From IMG/VR virus record IMGVR_UViG_3300032323_001633, positions 1-56,849 of that record: a DNA stretch of 56,849 bases; one strand, given 5' to 3'. Position 1 is the first letter of the stretch. Every line of letters begins with the position of its first letter. Shown in pieces: positions 23,777-36,100 of this stretch. The position numbers were made by a program, and so were the translations under genes. The DNA is from a virus. The notes under the pieces are model-generated. The model had not been told where the DNA came from, searched no databases, and was given only the letters and a program-made list of their open reading frames with translations.

Positions 23777-26700
23777 ATGACTACAACAAGCAGACAAAAC
23801 AATCTCATACTGAATCAAGATTGGACCAGGATCTATCAGACATTTAAAAACGCTGATTTCCGTAGCTACGACTTTGAAAATCTGCGTAGAGTTATTATCA
23901 CATACCTTCGTGAAAACTACCCAGAAGACTTCAACGACTACATAGAATCTTCAGAATACATGGCATTAATAGATGCCGTGGCGTTTCTAGGACAAAGCCT
24001 AGCATTCCGCATAGATCTTGCCAGCAGAGAAAATTTTATTGAATTAGCTGAGACTAAAGAAAGTGTGCTGCGTATTGCCCGCATGCTCAGCTATAATGCC
24101 AAGCGAACTGTAGCTGCCAGCGGCCTGTTAAAATTTACCACGGTGTCAACTACTGATACTATAATAGACAGCAATGGCAAGAATCTTGCTCAACAGTTAA
24201 TAACATGGAATGATCCTACAAATGTTAACTGGTTGGAACAGTTCCTTACGGTGTTGAACAGTGCCATGGCAGACAATACAGAATTTGGTCGCAGCCAGGG
24301 TTCGGCTACTATACAAGGCATTCCTACAGAACAATATAGATTTCGTACAGTGACCGCAGATGTGCCGTTATTCTCGTTCTCTAAAACTGTGGCCAGCAGA
24401 AGTGTAAATTTTGAAATAGTTAGCACCGCTTTTAAAAACAGTGAGAACATTTACGAAGAGCCACCGGTACCAGGTAACCAATTAGGATTTGTCTATAGAA
24501 ATGACGGGTCTGGACCAGGCAGTGCTAATACAGGATTCTTTTTACTGTTTAAGCAAGGCACATTAGAATTAGCAGACTTTGCAGTAGATGTGCCAACCAC
24601 TAATGAAAAAATTGCCGTAGATGCTGGCAATATCAATAATGACGATGTATGGTTGTTTTCTTTAAATTCACAAGGTGCTCAATTAGAAGAATGGACCAAG
24701 GTCTCATCACTGGTAGGCAACAACATTGCATATAACAGCGTAACGCAAGACATACGTAACATCTATGCTATCAATACCAAAGAAAATGATAATATTGATC
24801 TTGTGTTCGCCGACGGTGTCTATGGTAATCTGCCTCAAGGCGCTTTTAGAGTTTTTTATAGAACCAGCAATGGATTATCGTATACCATATACCCTAACGA
24901 GTTGAGAGGCATTAATATTTCTATTTTGTATAGAAATAAAAATAATGTTGAGCATACTCTAACAATAGGCCTGGCATTACAGAGCACTGTGGCTAACTCT
25001 GCTGCATCAGAAGACATTGATAACATTCGTGCCAATGCTCCTGCAGTTTATTACACTCAGAATAGAATGATCACAGCAGAAGATTATAATCTTGCTCCAT
25101 TGTTGGGATCACAGAACATAATAAAAATTAAAGCAGTGAATAGAACCAGCAGCGGCATCAGTAGAAATTTTGATATTCTCGATGCTACTGGAAAATACAG
25201 CAGTATAAATGTGTTTGGAGATGACGGATACATTTACAAACAACAAGATGAATCTATACTGTCATTTAAATTCACCAGCAGAATAGATATTATAAATTTT
25301 ATTAGACGTAATATAGAACCGGTATTTACTGATACCGAAGTTTACAATTTTTATTTTACAAACTTTGACAAAATATTGTTCACAGACGTTAACACAACAT
25401 GGCAATCAGTCACTACATCCACCAGTACAGGTTATTTTAAAAATATCATAGATAATTCTCAACTTAGAGTAGGAAGTTATTCTACCAGTAATTTGAAATA
25501 TGCTTTGATTAATGCATCTGTGAAATTTGTACCACCTGCGGGATACAGATTTAAAAAAGGCAAATTAGTTATAACAGATACTAACGATGCTGATCAAACA
25601 GAATATATCTGGACAAAGATTGTCAAAATCACAGGCGACGGCAGCTATGTTAAAGGGTTAGGCCCAATTACTCTTAACGAAATAGTTCCAACAGGAGCTA
25701 TTGCTCAACGTATAGTTCCGAGATTTGTCAGCGATTTGCCAGTCGCTCTAGAGACTGAAATTGTTAATCAAGTATTTGATACTCAAACGTTTGGTCTACG
25801 ATACGAGAACACAGAATCTCAATGGAAGCTGATAACGTCTAGTAATTTAAATCTCACAAATGATTTTACATTAGGTAAAGCTGGAGATACAACTAACACC
25901 AACATCGATAGTTCGTGGATTATAGCGTTTGTTAGACGGCCCGACAGCTACACAGTGAGAATTAGAAAACAGTCTTATATTTTTGGAAGTGTAAATCAAA
26001 ATAGATTTTATTTTGATAGCAATGAAAAACGCTATAACGATCAAGTAGGTGCAGTAGTTAAGGATCAAATTACGGTGTTAGGTATCAATACTGCAAAAGA
26101 TTTTATTACCCAACTAAGAAAGGATGTTCCTTTTGAAGTCAGCGACACAATAAAATTTGATGACGGATACGAAAGCACATCTGAAATTAAATTGAGTTTC
26201 AGAGATTCGGACGACGACGGCGTGATAGATAATCCAGAAGCATTTGAAAACATTGTTGGTCTAAATCAGGATTTAAATTTTTTATTTTTCCTATCGTCAA
26301 ATGATATATACGGAACAAAAATTCGCACACTGATAGATAATTCAACGGATTTAATTTTAATTAGACCAAAAGAAGCTGGAATTGATTTCAACGATACTGC
26401 ATCTTATCCAGATCAACAGTTGATATATTTCTATGATTCTGCTGAAGACATAGTAAAGCGGGTCGATCGTACTACCAACACATTAATTATCGCTAACGAA
26501 TATACAGCTGCAATTGGCAGAAGAAATTTAAAATTTCAATACTTGCATAATGCCAGCGTGGATCGAAGAATAGACCCTTCAACCAGTAATATCATTGACA
26601 TCTATTTGTTGATTAGAAATTACGATGAAAGTTACAGAATATATCTTGCAGGCGGAACAACTGCAGAGCCAGTGGCTCCTACAAGTGAAGCATTAAGAAC

Positions 26701-27166
26701 CACATTCGGTACCGCACTGTCGTCGATTAAATCCATCAGTGATGACATCATATATCACCCTGTGAAATACAAAACTTTATTTGGCTCTAAAGCAGAACCG
26801 CAATTACAGGCAGTATTTAAGATTGTAAAAAATCAAAGTCGGTCGATTAATGACAACGATCTCAAAGTCCGAGTAATCACTGCTATTAATGATTTCTTTG
26901 ATATTAACAATTGGGATTTTGGCGATAGATTCTATATGGGTGAATTAACCACATATATCTTAAACACAGTAGCCCCAGATCTTGCTAACATTGTTATTGT
27001 TCCAAGACAACCTGCTCAATCATTTGGTAGTCTCTTTGAAATACAAAGTCGATCAGATGAAATATTAATCAGCGCAGCCACTGTAGATGATATAGAAATT
27101 GTCACAGCTATCACAGCATCTGAAGTAGGCGCAAGCATCAATTCTATGGTATCAACCACTTACTAA
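23777..27166 (+). CDS. 6: Baseplate wedge protein gp6
   Basis: The 1129-residue protein carries a baseplate J-like core: FRSYDFENLRRVIITYLRENYPEDFNDYIESSEYMALID near the N-terminus, ASRENFIELAETKESVLRIARMLSY near residue 80, and ITAEDYNLAPLLGSQNIIKIKAVNRTSSG near residue 435. The C-terminus (KVRVITAINDFFDINNWDFGDRFYMGEL) is typical. gp6 forms the core of each wedge with gp7. It is larger than T4 gp6 (660), as in other marine relatives. A GGTAAATA box is present six bases before the ATG, but the AAGGG there may simply be the ribosome-binding site. Confidence 0.93.
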   Translation: MTTTSRQNNLILNQDWTRIYQTFKNADFRSYDFENLRRVIITYLRENYPEDFNDYIESSEYMALIDAVAFLGQSLAFRIDLASRENFIELAETKESVLRIARMLSYNAKRTVAASGLLKFTTVSTTDTIIDSNGKNLAQQLITWNDPTNVNWLEQFLTVLNSAMADNTEFGRSQGSATIQGIPTEQYRFRTVTADVPLFSFSKTVASRSVNFEIVSTAFKNSENIYEEPPVPGNQLGFVYRNDGSGPGSANTGFFLLFKQGTLELADFAVDVPTTNEKIAVDAGNINNDDVWLFSLNSQGAQLEEWTKVSSLVGNNIAYNSVTQDIRNIYAINTKENDNIDLVFADGVYGNLPQGAFRVFYRTSNGLSYTIYPNELRGINISILYRNKNNVEHTLTIGLALQSTVANSAASEDIDNIRANAPAVYYTQNRMITAEDYNLAPLLGSQNIIKIKAVNRTSSGISRNFDILDATGKYSSINVFGDDGYIYKQQDESILSFKFTSRIDIINFIRRNIEPVFTDTEVYNFYFTNFDKILFTDVNTTWQSVTTSTSTGYFKNIIDNSQLRVGSYSTSNLKYALINASVKFVPPAGYRFKKGKLVITDTNDADQTEYIWTKIVKITGDGSYVKGLGPITLNEIVPTGAIAQRIVPRFVSDLPVALETEIVNQVFDTQTFGLRYENTESQWKLITSSNLNLTNDFTLGKAGDTTNTNIDSSWIIAFVRRPDSYTVRIRKQSYIFGSVNQNRFYFDSNEKRYNDQVGAVVKDQITVLGINTAKDFITQLRKDVPFEVSDTIKFDDGYESTSEIKLSFRDSDDDGVIDNPEAFENIVGLNQDLNFLFFLSSNDIYGTKIRTLIDNSTDLILIRPKEAGIDFNDTASYPDQQLIYFYDSAEDIVKRVDRTTNTLIIANEYTAAIGRRNLKFQYLHNASVDRRIDPSTSNIIDIYLLIRNYDESYRIYLAGGTTAEPVAPTSEALRTTFGTALSSIKSISDDIIYHPVKYKTLFGSKAEPQLQAVFKIVKNQSRSINDNDLKVRVITAINDFFDINNWDFGDRFYMGELTTYILNTVAPDLANIVIVPRQPAQSFGSLFEIQSRSDEILISAATVDDIEIVTAITASEVGASINSMVSTTY

Positions 27167-27167
27167 T

Positions 27168-30100
27168 ATGGCCAATAAATTTTTTCCTAACAGTCAATTA
27201 CCTATACGTAGATCAGTAGAACTGCTGCCGGTAGTTTTTCAAACTCCTGCAAACGATAAGTTTTTATCTGCGGTAGTTGATCCATTAATCCAGCCCGGAG
27301 TATTAGACAAAGTTGTTGGATATATTGGTCGTAGATACGATAAAACTTTTAACGGCAATGATGTTTATGTTGACACCGACGCTACACTGCGCAGCAGTTA
27401 TCAACTAGAACCAGGGGTAATATTTAAGAATCACGATAAGATAGAAAATTTCTATGACTATGTTGATGTTAAAAACCAATTGAAATTTTTTGGTAATACC
27501 ATTGAACGTGATGACAAAGTAACTGGTCAAACTCATTACACTTGGGATCCTCCTATAGACTGGGATAAGTTTATCAACTATAGAGAATACTACTGGGAAC
27601 CACTAGGACCACGTAGTATTAAAATTTCAGGCCAAAGTGCAACAGTTACCAGCACATATAAAGTTGTTTTAGGAACTACTAAAAATTCATTTGTATTCAC
27701 CCCTGACGCATATACAAATAATCCCACGCTGACTCTATACAGAGGGCAGACCTACAAATTTCGAGTGAATGCCCCGGGTGAAGGTTTAGTTATTCGCACT
27801 AATTTCGATGCCGGTAGTTTATTATTTCAGCCCAGCAGAAGTTACCCACAAGGTAGCGTGGTGGTATATGATTCGAAACTATGGAGAGCTATACGAGATG
27901 TTACAAGTCTAGATACAAGTTCAATAACCATAGACAGCGAAGACTGGCAATACATAGAACCAGCCAGTGCGGCCAACTCATTAGATTACAATAAAGGAGT
28001 GGTAAACAACGGAATTGAAAACGGCATATTGACCTTTGATGTGCCATACGATGCTCCGAACACGCTTTATTATCAAAGCAAAATTACGCCAGATGCCTTT
28101 GGTCGATTCATTATCGCAGACATCGAAGAAAATACTTTTGTCAACGCAGATATAGATATTATCGGAAAAACCACATACACCAGCGGTAACGGTGTTGAAT
28201 TTAGTAACGGCATGATTATAGAGTTTACAGGTAATGTTACTCCTGAAAAATATCTCAATGATACTTGGTTAGTAGAAGGAGTAGGTACTGCTATTACACT
28301 GACTAGATTCAGTGACCTTGCAGCGCCCGCACTTAGCATAGAAGTGCCTGAAGTATTATTTGATAATGAAGGATTTGATACACAGCCATTTGACGATGCC
28401 ACAGAGTATGCTGCGGCAAAAGATTATATAACCATTGCAAGAGATAGCACAGACAATAATCCTTGGTCAAGATACAATCGATGGTTTCATAGATCTATTT
28501 TAGAAAAAGCATATCAATTAAGCGGTCAAGATTTTCCAGCTAATGAAACCGCCAGAGCCAAACGACCGATCATAGAATTCCGTGCTGGCCTGCAATTATT
28601 CAACCACGGTGTAGTCGCTAAACAAAGTGTGGATTACATAGATACCGCAACTACTGATATTTTTTCTATCATTGAAGGATCTAGAGGCTACAACATTGAC
28701 GGTGAATTTTTATTTGATGGAGCAAGAATATTAGTTGTAGCCGATCAAGACAAATTAGTCAACAATAAAATATACACTGTGGAATTTATTACTCATAATA
28801 ATTCTAAACAGATACATCTCAGAGAAAGTGTCGACACAGAATCGATCCTCGGACAATGCGTTACAGTAAGACGGGGAGTAATTAATAAAGGCATAATGTT
28901 CCATTTTAACGGAACTAATTGGGTACCCAGTCAACCTAAGACTGCTGTGAATCAAGAACCAAAGTTTGATGTCTTTGACAGCAACGAAATAAGTTTCAGC
29001 GATCGTACCACCTATCCAGACTCAGAATTTACAGGTTCGAGTATATTAAGCTACAAGCCAGGCAATGCAAGAATTGATAAAGAACTAGGTATTAAACTCA
29101 GTTATCTCAATATTGATAACATCGGTGATATAGAGTTTGACTATGATTGGGACATTGATACGTTTCGTTATACTGTTAATAATCTACCGGTAGACAAAAA
29201 AATATCTACAGGATTCTATAAATTAGGATCTAATTATGCTAATGGCTGGCAGCAATTAAATTCTAAATATCTACAACCTATAATCGACAATCAGATTGTA
29301 GGTGCCGTAACTGACACGTTAACATTTTCTACAATAAGATGGGAAAGTTTAACCACTGACCCCGAAATACACTTCGATCTTAACGGCGCAAAATACACAG
29401 GCACATGGACGAGAAATCTTGGTACCTTTGTATTCAGTAAACAATTTTCAGTGAAAGATGTTGTGGTAATTAAAATTATCACCGATGTTGACCCGGATCA
29501 AGGATACTATGAAATACCTGTTGGACTAGAAAAAAATCCTTTCAACACAGCTATCGCATCGTTTACTTTAGGGCAAGCTGTTGATCATATATCCAGTGCC
29601 GTAGAATGGGACAGCGAATTCCAAGGTCTATTGCCCGGTGCATCTAATCTTCGAGATCTCGAAAATTACAGACTATCTGCTAAAAGATTTTTAAAACACA
29701 GCGGTAATACACCGTTGGCTGTAATGGCGCTGTGTGATAAGACTCACAACATAGTTAAAGCAATTCAATACGCAAAGAAAGAATACACAGATTTTAAAAA
29801 CAATTTCTTGCAGAGAGCTATAGAAATTGATTACAACGATCAACTAATTGATTTTGTAGATGATATTATTAACAGTCTAACCGCAGTTAAAACAGCGCAA
29901 GATGCGTTTGCTGATTCGGACATGATTGGTGCAGGAGCATATACCGCATTAACAACAGTGGTAGAAGATATCGGTATCACTACATTTACATTGTCAGAGC
30001 GATTTGATTTGAACACACTCAGCAGCAGAGCTGTGTATGTGTATCTTAATGGAACTCAGCTACTGAATAGCCGAGATTATGAGTTTAGTCCTGCGTTCAG

Positions 30101-33100
30101 TTTTGTAAAAATTACTAAGCCTTTGACAGAAGGCGACACTATTGAAATCAGAGAATATCTCAGCACTTCTACGAATTTTATTCCGCCTACTCCTACATCT
30201 ATGGGATTGTATAAAAAATACACTCCTGTAAAATTTCTTGATGACACGTACAAGGAACCTAGATACGTTATTCAAGGCCATGACGGCAGTATTACAGCAG
30301 CGTTCGGAGATTTTAGAGACGACCTGTTGTTGGAATTAGAATTACGTATCTACAACAACATCAAACAACAATACGATCCTGCGGTCTTTGATATAGACCA
30401 AATATTAGCCGGCTATTACGGTGTTGGCGAATATTCTAAAAATCAGTTAGATAGGATTGTGGTACAAGATTTTCTAAAGTGGATTCAAAACACTAACATC
30501 AATTATACCTTAAATGAATATTTTGACAGCGAAAATTCATTTACTTATACCTATTCAAATATGTCAGATCCCACCAAGACCAAGAATATTCCTGGCTGGT
30601 GGAGAGGAGTATATCAGCATTTCTATGACACTGATCGCCCACATCGCTGTCCTTGGGAAATGTTGGGATTCAGTGAACAGCCTACATGGTGGCAGACTGA
30701 ATATGGATCAGCTCCATACACCAGCAATAATTTAATCTTATGGGAAGATCTCGAAGCTGGTATCATTCGTCAGGGCGTTCGAGCCGGAAGATACGATAGA
30801 TACAAACGTCCTGGATTGATTTCACATATTCCTGTTGACGGCGATGGTAAATTGCTGAGCCCGTTAGATTCTAATCTTGCTCAGGATTTTTCGCTGATTA
30901 ACAACCGTGGACCGTTTGTGTTAGGAGATGTGAGCCCAGTAGAGTATGCATGGAGATCCAGTTCGGAATGGCCGTATGCAATTATCACAGCTATGTGTCT
31001 CATGAAACCGTTTGAATATATTCCTGATAATTTTGATAGATCTAGAATTAAAAAAAATAAATTAAATCAATACACAAATACAATTACAGAATTATTTGTA
31101 ACTATCGCAGATATCGCACCGTATGTAACAGATCCTATAGCAGTGGGATTGGTAAAATATCTAACCAGTTACACCACAGCTCAAGGATTATCTAAGGATA
31201 GTCTGCAGACTAAAATAGAAAAGTTAGATGTGGCTTTGAGTTTTAGGATGAGCGGATTTGTGGATCAACAGCAGCAAAAATATCTCTTAGATTCTAAAAA
31301 TCCCGCTTCTACCGCTTCCAGCATCTTTATTCCTCCTGAGAATTATGACATTGTGTTTAACGTTAGCAGTCCAGTAGCTTCTGTTAGTTACAGTGGTATG
31401 AGACTGGAAAAAACTTCAGGCGGATGGATAGTAGCAGGTTACGATGATATTCATCCGTACTTTAATTACCATCAAGCTCAGGCCAGCAGTAAAGATCCTG
31501 TAATTTCTGTAGGCGGGGTTAGTGAGTCATTTACAGATTGGGTCGAAGATAAAAACTACAACAACGGTGTGTTAATAAGATACCAAAGTAATTTTTATCG
31601 TGCTTTAAAAACCCATCGTAGTGCAGGGGATTTTGATCGCAGCTTATGGCAGAAATTAGGAGATGTACCTAAGATAGGTGCTGTTGAAGCACTACGCAGA
31701 CGAGTGTTTAATACTATTACTGTAAAACAAATCAGTTATGGTACACTCTTGACCAGTATACAACAGGTAGTAGATCTACTGTTAGGCTATGAAAGCTATC
31801 TTAAAACACAAGGCATTGTGTTTGATAATTATGATCCGCAAAACGCCACCAGCCAAGATTGGCTCAGTGCTGCTAAAGAATTTATGTTCTGGACCAAGCA
31901 CAACTGGGATTCTGGTGCTATAATAGCTCTAAGTCCTTCCGCACAAAAATTAAAAATTTCTATCCCAGTAGGAACACCAGACAATCTGCTTGACGGATTC
32001 TACGATTATCAGATACTGAAAGGTGACGGAACACCGTTGGCTCCGAGATTCCTTAACGTCAACAGAAGTTTTCAGAATTTAGATATAGAAACTACAAACA
32101 CCACAGACGGCATTTATTTTGCAAGCCTACACTATGTAATTAAAGAACACGTTACAGTGTTTGATGATCGCACAGTATTCAATGATATTATCTACGATAA
32201 GTCCACAGGTTATCGTCAAGGTCGCATTAAAATGCAGGCCTTCCGCACAGTAGACTGGGACGGTGATTATACCAGCCCAGGATTCATATTCGACAATGTT
32301 GATATACAGACTTGGCAACCTTTCCGGGATTACAAACTGGGAGATATTGTTTCTTACAAATCGTATAATTGGACCAGCCTTGTAAATCAATTAGGTACAG
32401 AAACATTTAACAATGCCAACTGGACAAAATTAGATTCAACACCGATCAAACAATTGGTATCGAACTTTGACTATAAAATTAAACAGTTCAGCGATTATTT
32501 TGAAACTTCGTCCCAAGGACTTGATCAAAGTCAGCGAGATTTAGCTCGACACGCTATTGGATATCAATCACGAGATTATCTCCAAAATCTCGCAGAAGAT
32601 CCTGTAAGCCAATTTCAACTGTATCAAGGATTTATTAGAGAAAAAGGCACAGCAAACAGTATAACTAAAATTTTCAACAAGCTGAGCAGATCGGGATCTG
32701 ACAGCGTTGTACTTAATGAAGAATGGGCTTTCCGCCTTGGGCAGGTCGGCGGTACAGATCAATTTTCAGAAATTGAAATACAACTAGAAAAGAACAAATT
32801 TAAATTAAATCCTCAACCTCATCTAGTCATCGCCAGCGAACTACCGACGGTATCGGATCAATATTATAGATTCACTGCTAACGATTTTACAATTTCACCA
32901 ATTCCGTACACATCGGATATTTTACCTACCACATCGGAGATTGTGCCGGAATTTACTGCCGGGTATATTAGCTCAGGACAATACCAGCATGTGATCGGTA
33001 GATTAGATCAGCTGACAACTCTCGACATAACCACGGTTAACGAAAACGATCATATCTGGGTAACTTTTTATCAAGACAGCTGGCAGGTACTTCGAGTCAA

Positions 33101-36100
33101 CGAATCACCACTGTTATATGTCACTGAATTAGTGCGGGTAGACGACACTGTAGTCACCTTAACATTAAACAGACCGCATTCAGTATCCGTCGACGATTAC
33201 ATAGGGTTCCGTGAAATAATCAATCTCAGCGGATTTTTTAAAGTCAGTGCAGTGACCAACACTACAGTGACAGTTGAGGTTAGTGCAGACATTGATGATC
33301 CTGAATTAGACGCCAGCACCACAGTTAATATTCAGTTATTGACCACAGCAAGATTTGCAGACTACGCCGCAGTTGATCAACATCCGGCAGCACTTCTAAA
33401 AAATAAATCATTAGTATTTGTAGACAACAATGGTGATGATCTATGGGAAGTAGTGGAGAAAAATAAATTATATACCGCAAAAACCATAGCAGACTTTGGT
33501 ATCACAACTCCGGTATCAGCAGGATCTAAAGTCATTTATGACAACAATAACAAGCATGTAATCAGCAGTATTCCAGGTTCGGGATTTGTTAATGTGCATG
33601 TGGAAACACCTTCAGGGCTGATATTAAAACAGATCATAGCACCACCAATAGGTTTCTTCGACATAGCGTTGGGATCATTCGGTGAAAAGATGGCTGTTAG
33701 TCCTGACGGCAAATATCTTGTGATAGGAGCACCGTTAGCCAGCGGTGTTGTGAATAGATATATGGGCGAATGGCAGACCGAATTTACCTACGAACAAGAT
33801 GACATCGTATTGTACGGTGGCAGACTTTACAGAGCTTTAAATGCCAACGGAAACTTTGTAGGGTTAGGCGACGGCAGCACTCAAATAGCCATAAACTCCG
33901 ACGACTGGGTTCCGCACACCGCAGTGATACCTGCTGCAACCTCAGGACGTAATCCTGGATATTACCAGCAAGGTATGGTAGCTGTTTATGAATTTATCAG
34001 CGGAAGATATATCAATGTTACCGCATTTGTCTCTCCGAGACCCACAGACAACGAAAAGTTTGGATCAGAAATTACCATAGGTGTCAACGGCACCGAATAT
34101 TATATGGCAGTATCTGCCATAGGATCCTATAACAATACCGGTCGAGTATATCTTATCAAGTACACAGGCACAGAGTGGACACACATGGAAAATCCTCTGT
34201 ACAAAGGCACATACAATCTACTTGATTCATACAGACAAGGTGACATAGTATGGCAGGCTGCACAAGATCCTATTTCTGAAACAGTACGAGGCAATCTATG
34301 GCAGAGTCTAGACGGGTCAACGTCAGACGGTAGCACTATAACTTTAGAGTCACAGAATTGGCTCAAAGTCAGCGATATATCCACGCACTGCTCTTTGCCC
34401 ACTAACATCTCTGTGGAAGACGATGGCTCTACCATGGAGTTTACAACCACAGGTCTTTTAACCAATACACAAAAAGCAGAATTAGTCAAGCAAGGCGATC
34501 AGTTTGGTTTTTCTATGGCCATGAGCAGAGATGGCAGCATATTAGTTATTGGTGCGCCCGACAGTGATGGTCAATATTTTGCAAATTATCGAGGGCTATG
34601 GCGCGGCGATGTAGAATATGTCGAGGGCGAAGTAGTTCGTCACAGAGGCTCTCCAGGTGATTCATATCAGTACTATCAGCTTGGCGACGGTTTTTTAGGC
34701 CCAGACAGCACTTACCGTAGCTACAACGAAGATCCATCCGACAGTGCAAATTGGCAACAGGTAGGAGACAGTACCACAACCTCCAGCGGTAAGATATTTG
34801 TATATAAGAAATCTGCATATGATTCATATGAATTCACTCAGATGATCAACGCAGGAACTCTCTCATCGTTCACTGACATAGATTCTGGATTAGTAATCAG
34901 CACAGGGGATCAATTTGGGTTCAGCATGGATATAGATGCCAACGGTACAATGTTGGCAGTTTCAAGTCCTCGAGCAGATATAAATTATCAAGACCAAGGT
35001 GCAGTATACATTTTAGAATTAGATCAATCAGTAACTGAATTCCGCGTTAAACAGCGTTTACAGAGTTACGAAATTTACACCAATGAATATTTTGGATTTG
35101 CTGTATCAGTAAGCCCAGATGGAGCGAAGGTTGCTATAGGAGCGAGAAATTCTAAAACACCATTTCCTGTAAATTTTGATATATTAGAAGGCACAACATT
35201 TGATAATGCAAGAACAAGATTTTATGTAGAACAAGGATTTACTGGCGGAGTATACGTATTTGATAAAAAAGATCAGGTGTTTTTCTTAACAGAAAAACTT
35301 GACAGCGATCTTCAAGCAGACGAATCATTTGGTCACAGCATTGATTGTATAGGTACAAAATTATTAGTAGGATCTCCGTATTATAAAAACGCAATTACAA
35401 ATACCTATCAGGGTATAGTGCGCTTGTTCACTGCAGATGCTGCCGGTTCTAGCTGGACAATATTAGCGAATCAAACGCCGTTAGTAGATCTTAGAAAAAT
35501 TAAAAAAATTGAACTTTATGACAATGTTGCTAATGTTAAAATAGCAGATTTAGATTACATAGACGCTGCGAAAGGAAAAATACTTAACATTGCCGAACAG
35601 GAATTAAAATATAAAACTCCATACGACCCTGCAGTCTATACTGTAGGTACAGCAGAAGTGGTAGTGGATACTACTATAAACTGGTTGGAAAAAAATGTAG
35701 GCAAGTTGTGGTGGAACACTGGCACAGCTAAGTTTCAATATGCAGAACAAAAAGACTCTGCTTATAGAATAGGTAATTGGAATCAACCAGTGCTGGGATC
35801 TAGCATTGATGTATATGAGTGGGTAGAAACAGTACTGCTGCCCAGTGAATGGGCTGCGTTGGCAGACACTAACGCTGGGCTATCTCAAGGAATCAGCGGA
35901 CAACCGTTGTATCCTAACAATGATGTGTACAGTGTAAAATTCTTCTTTAGTCCTACTACCGGTGACGTTTCAGAAACACTGTATTACTATTGGGTACGTA
36001 GCAAAGCTGTAACTCCATCCAATATGCCTGATCGCATAAGATCAGCTGCTGAGGTGGCTGATCTAATTGCCAACCCAGCTGGAACCGGTCTTGCATTCGT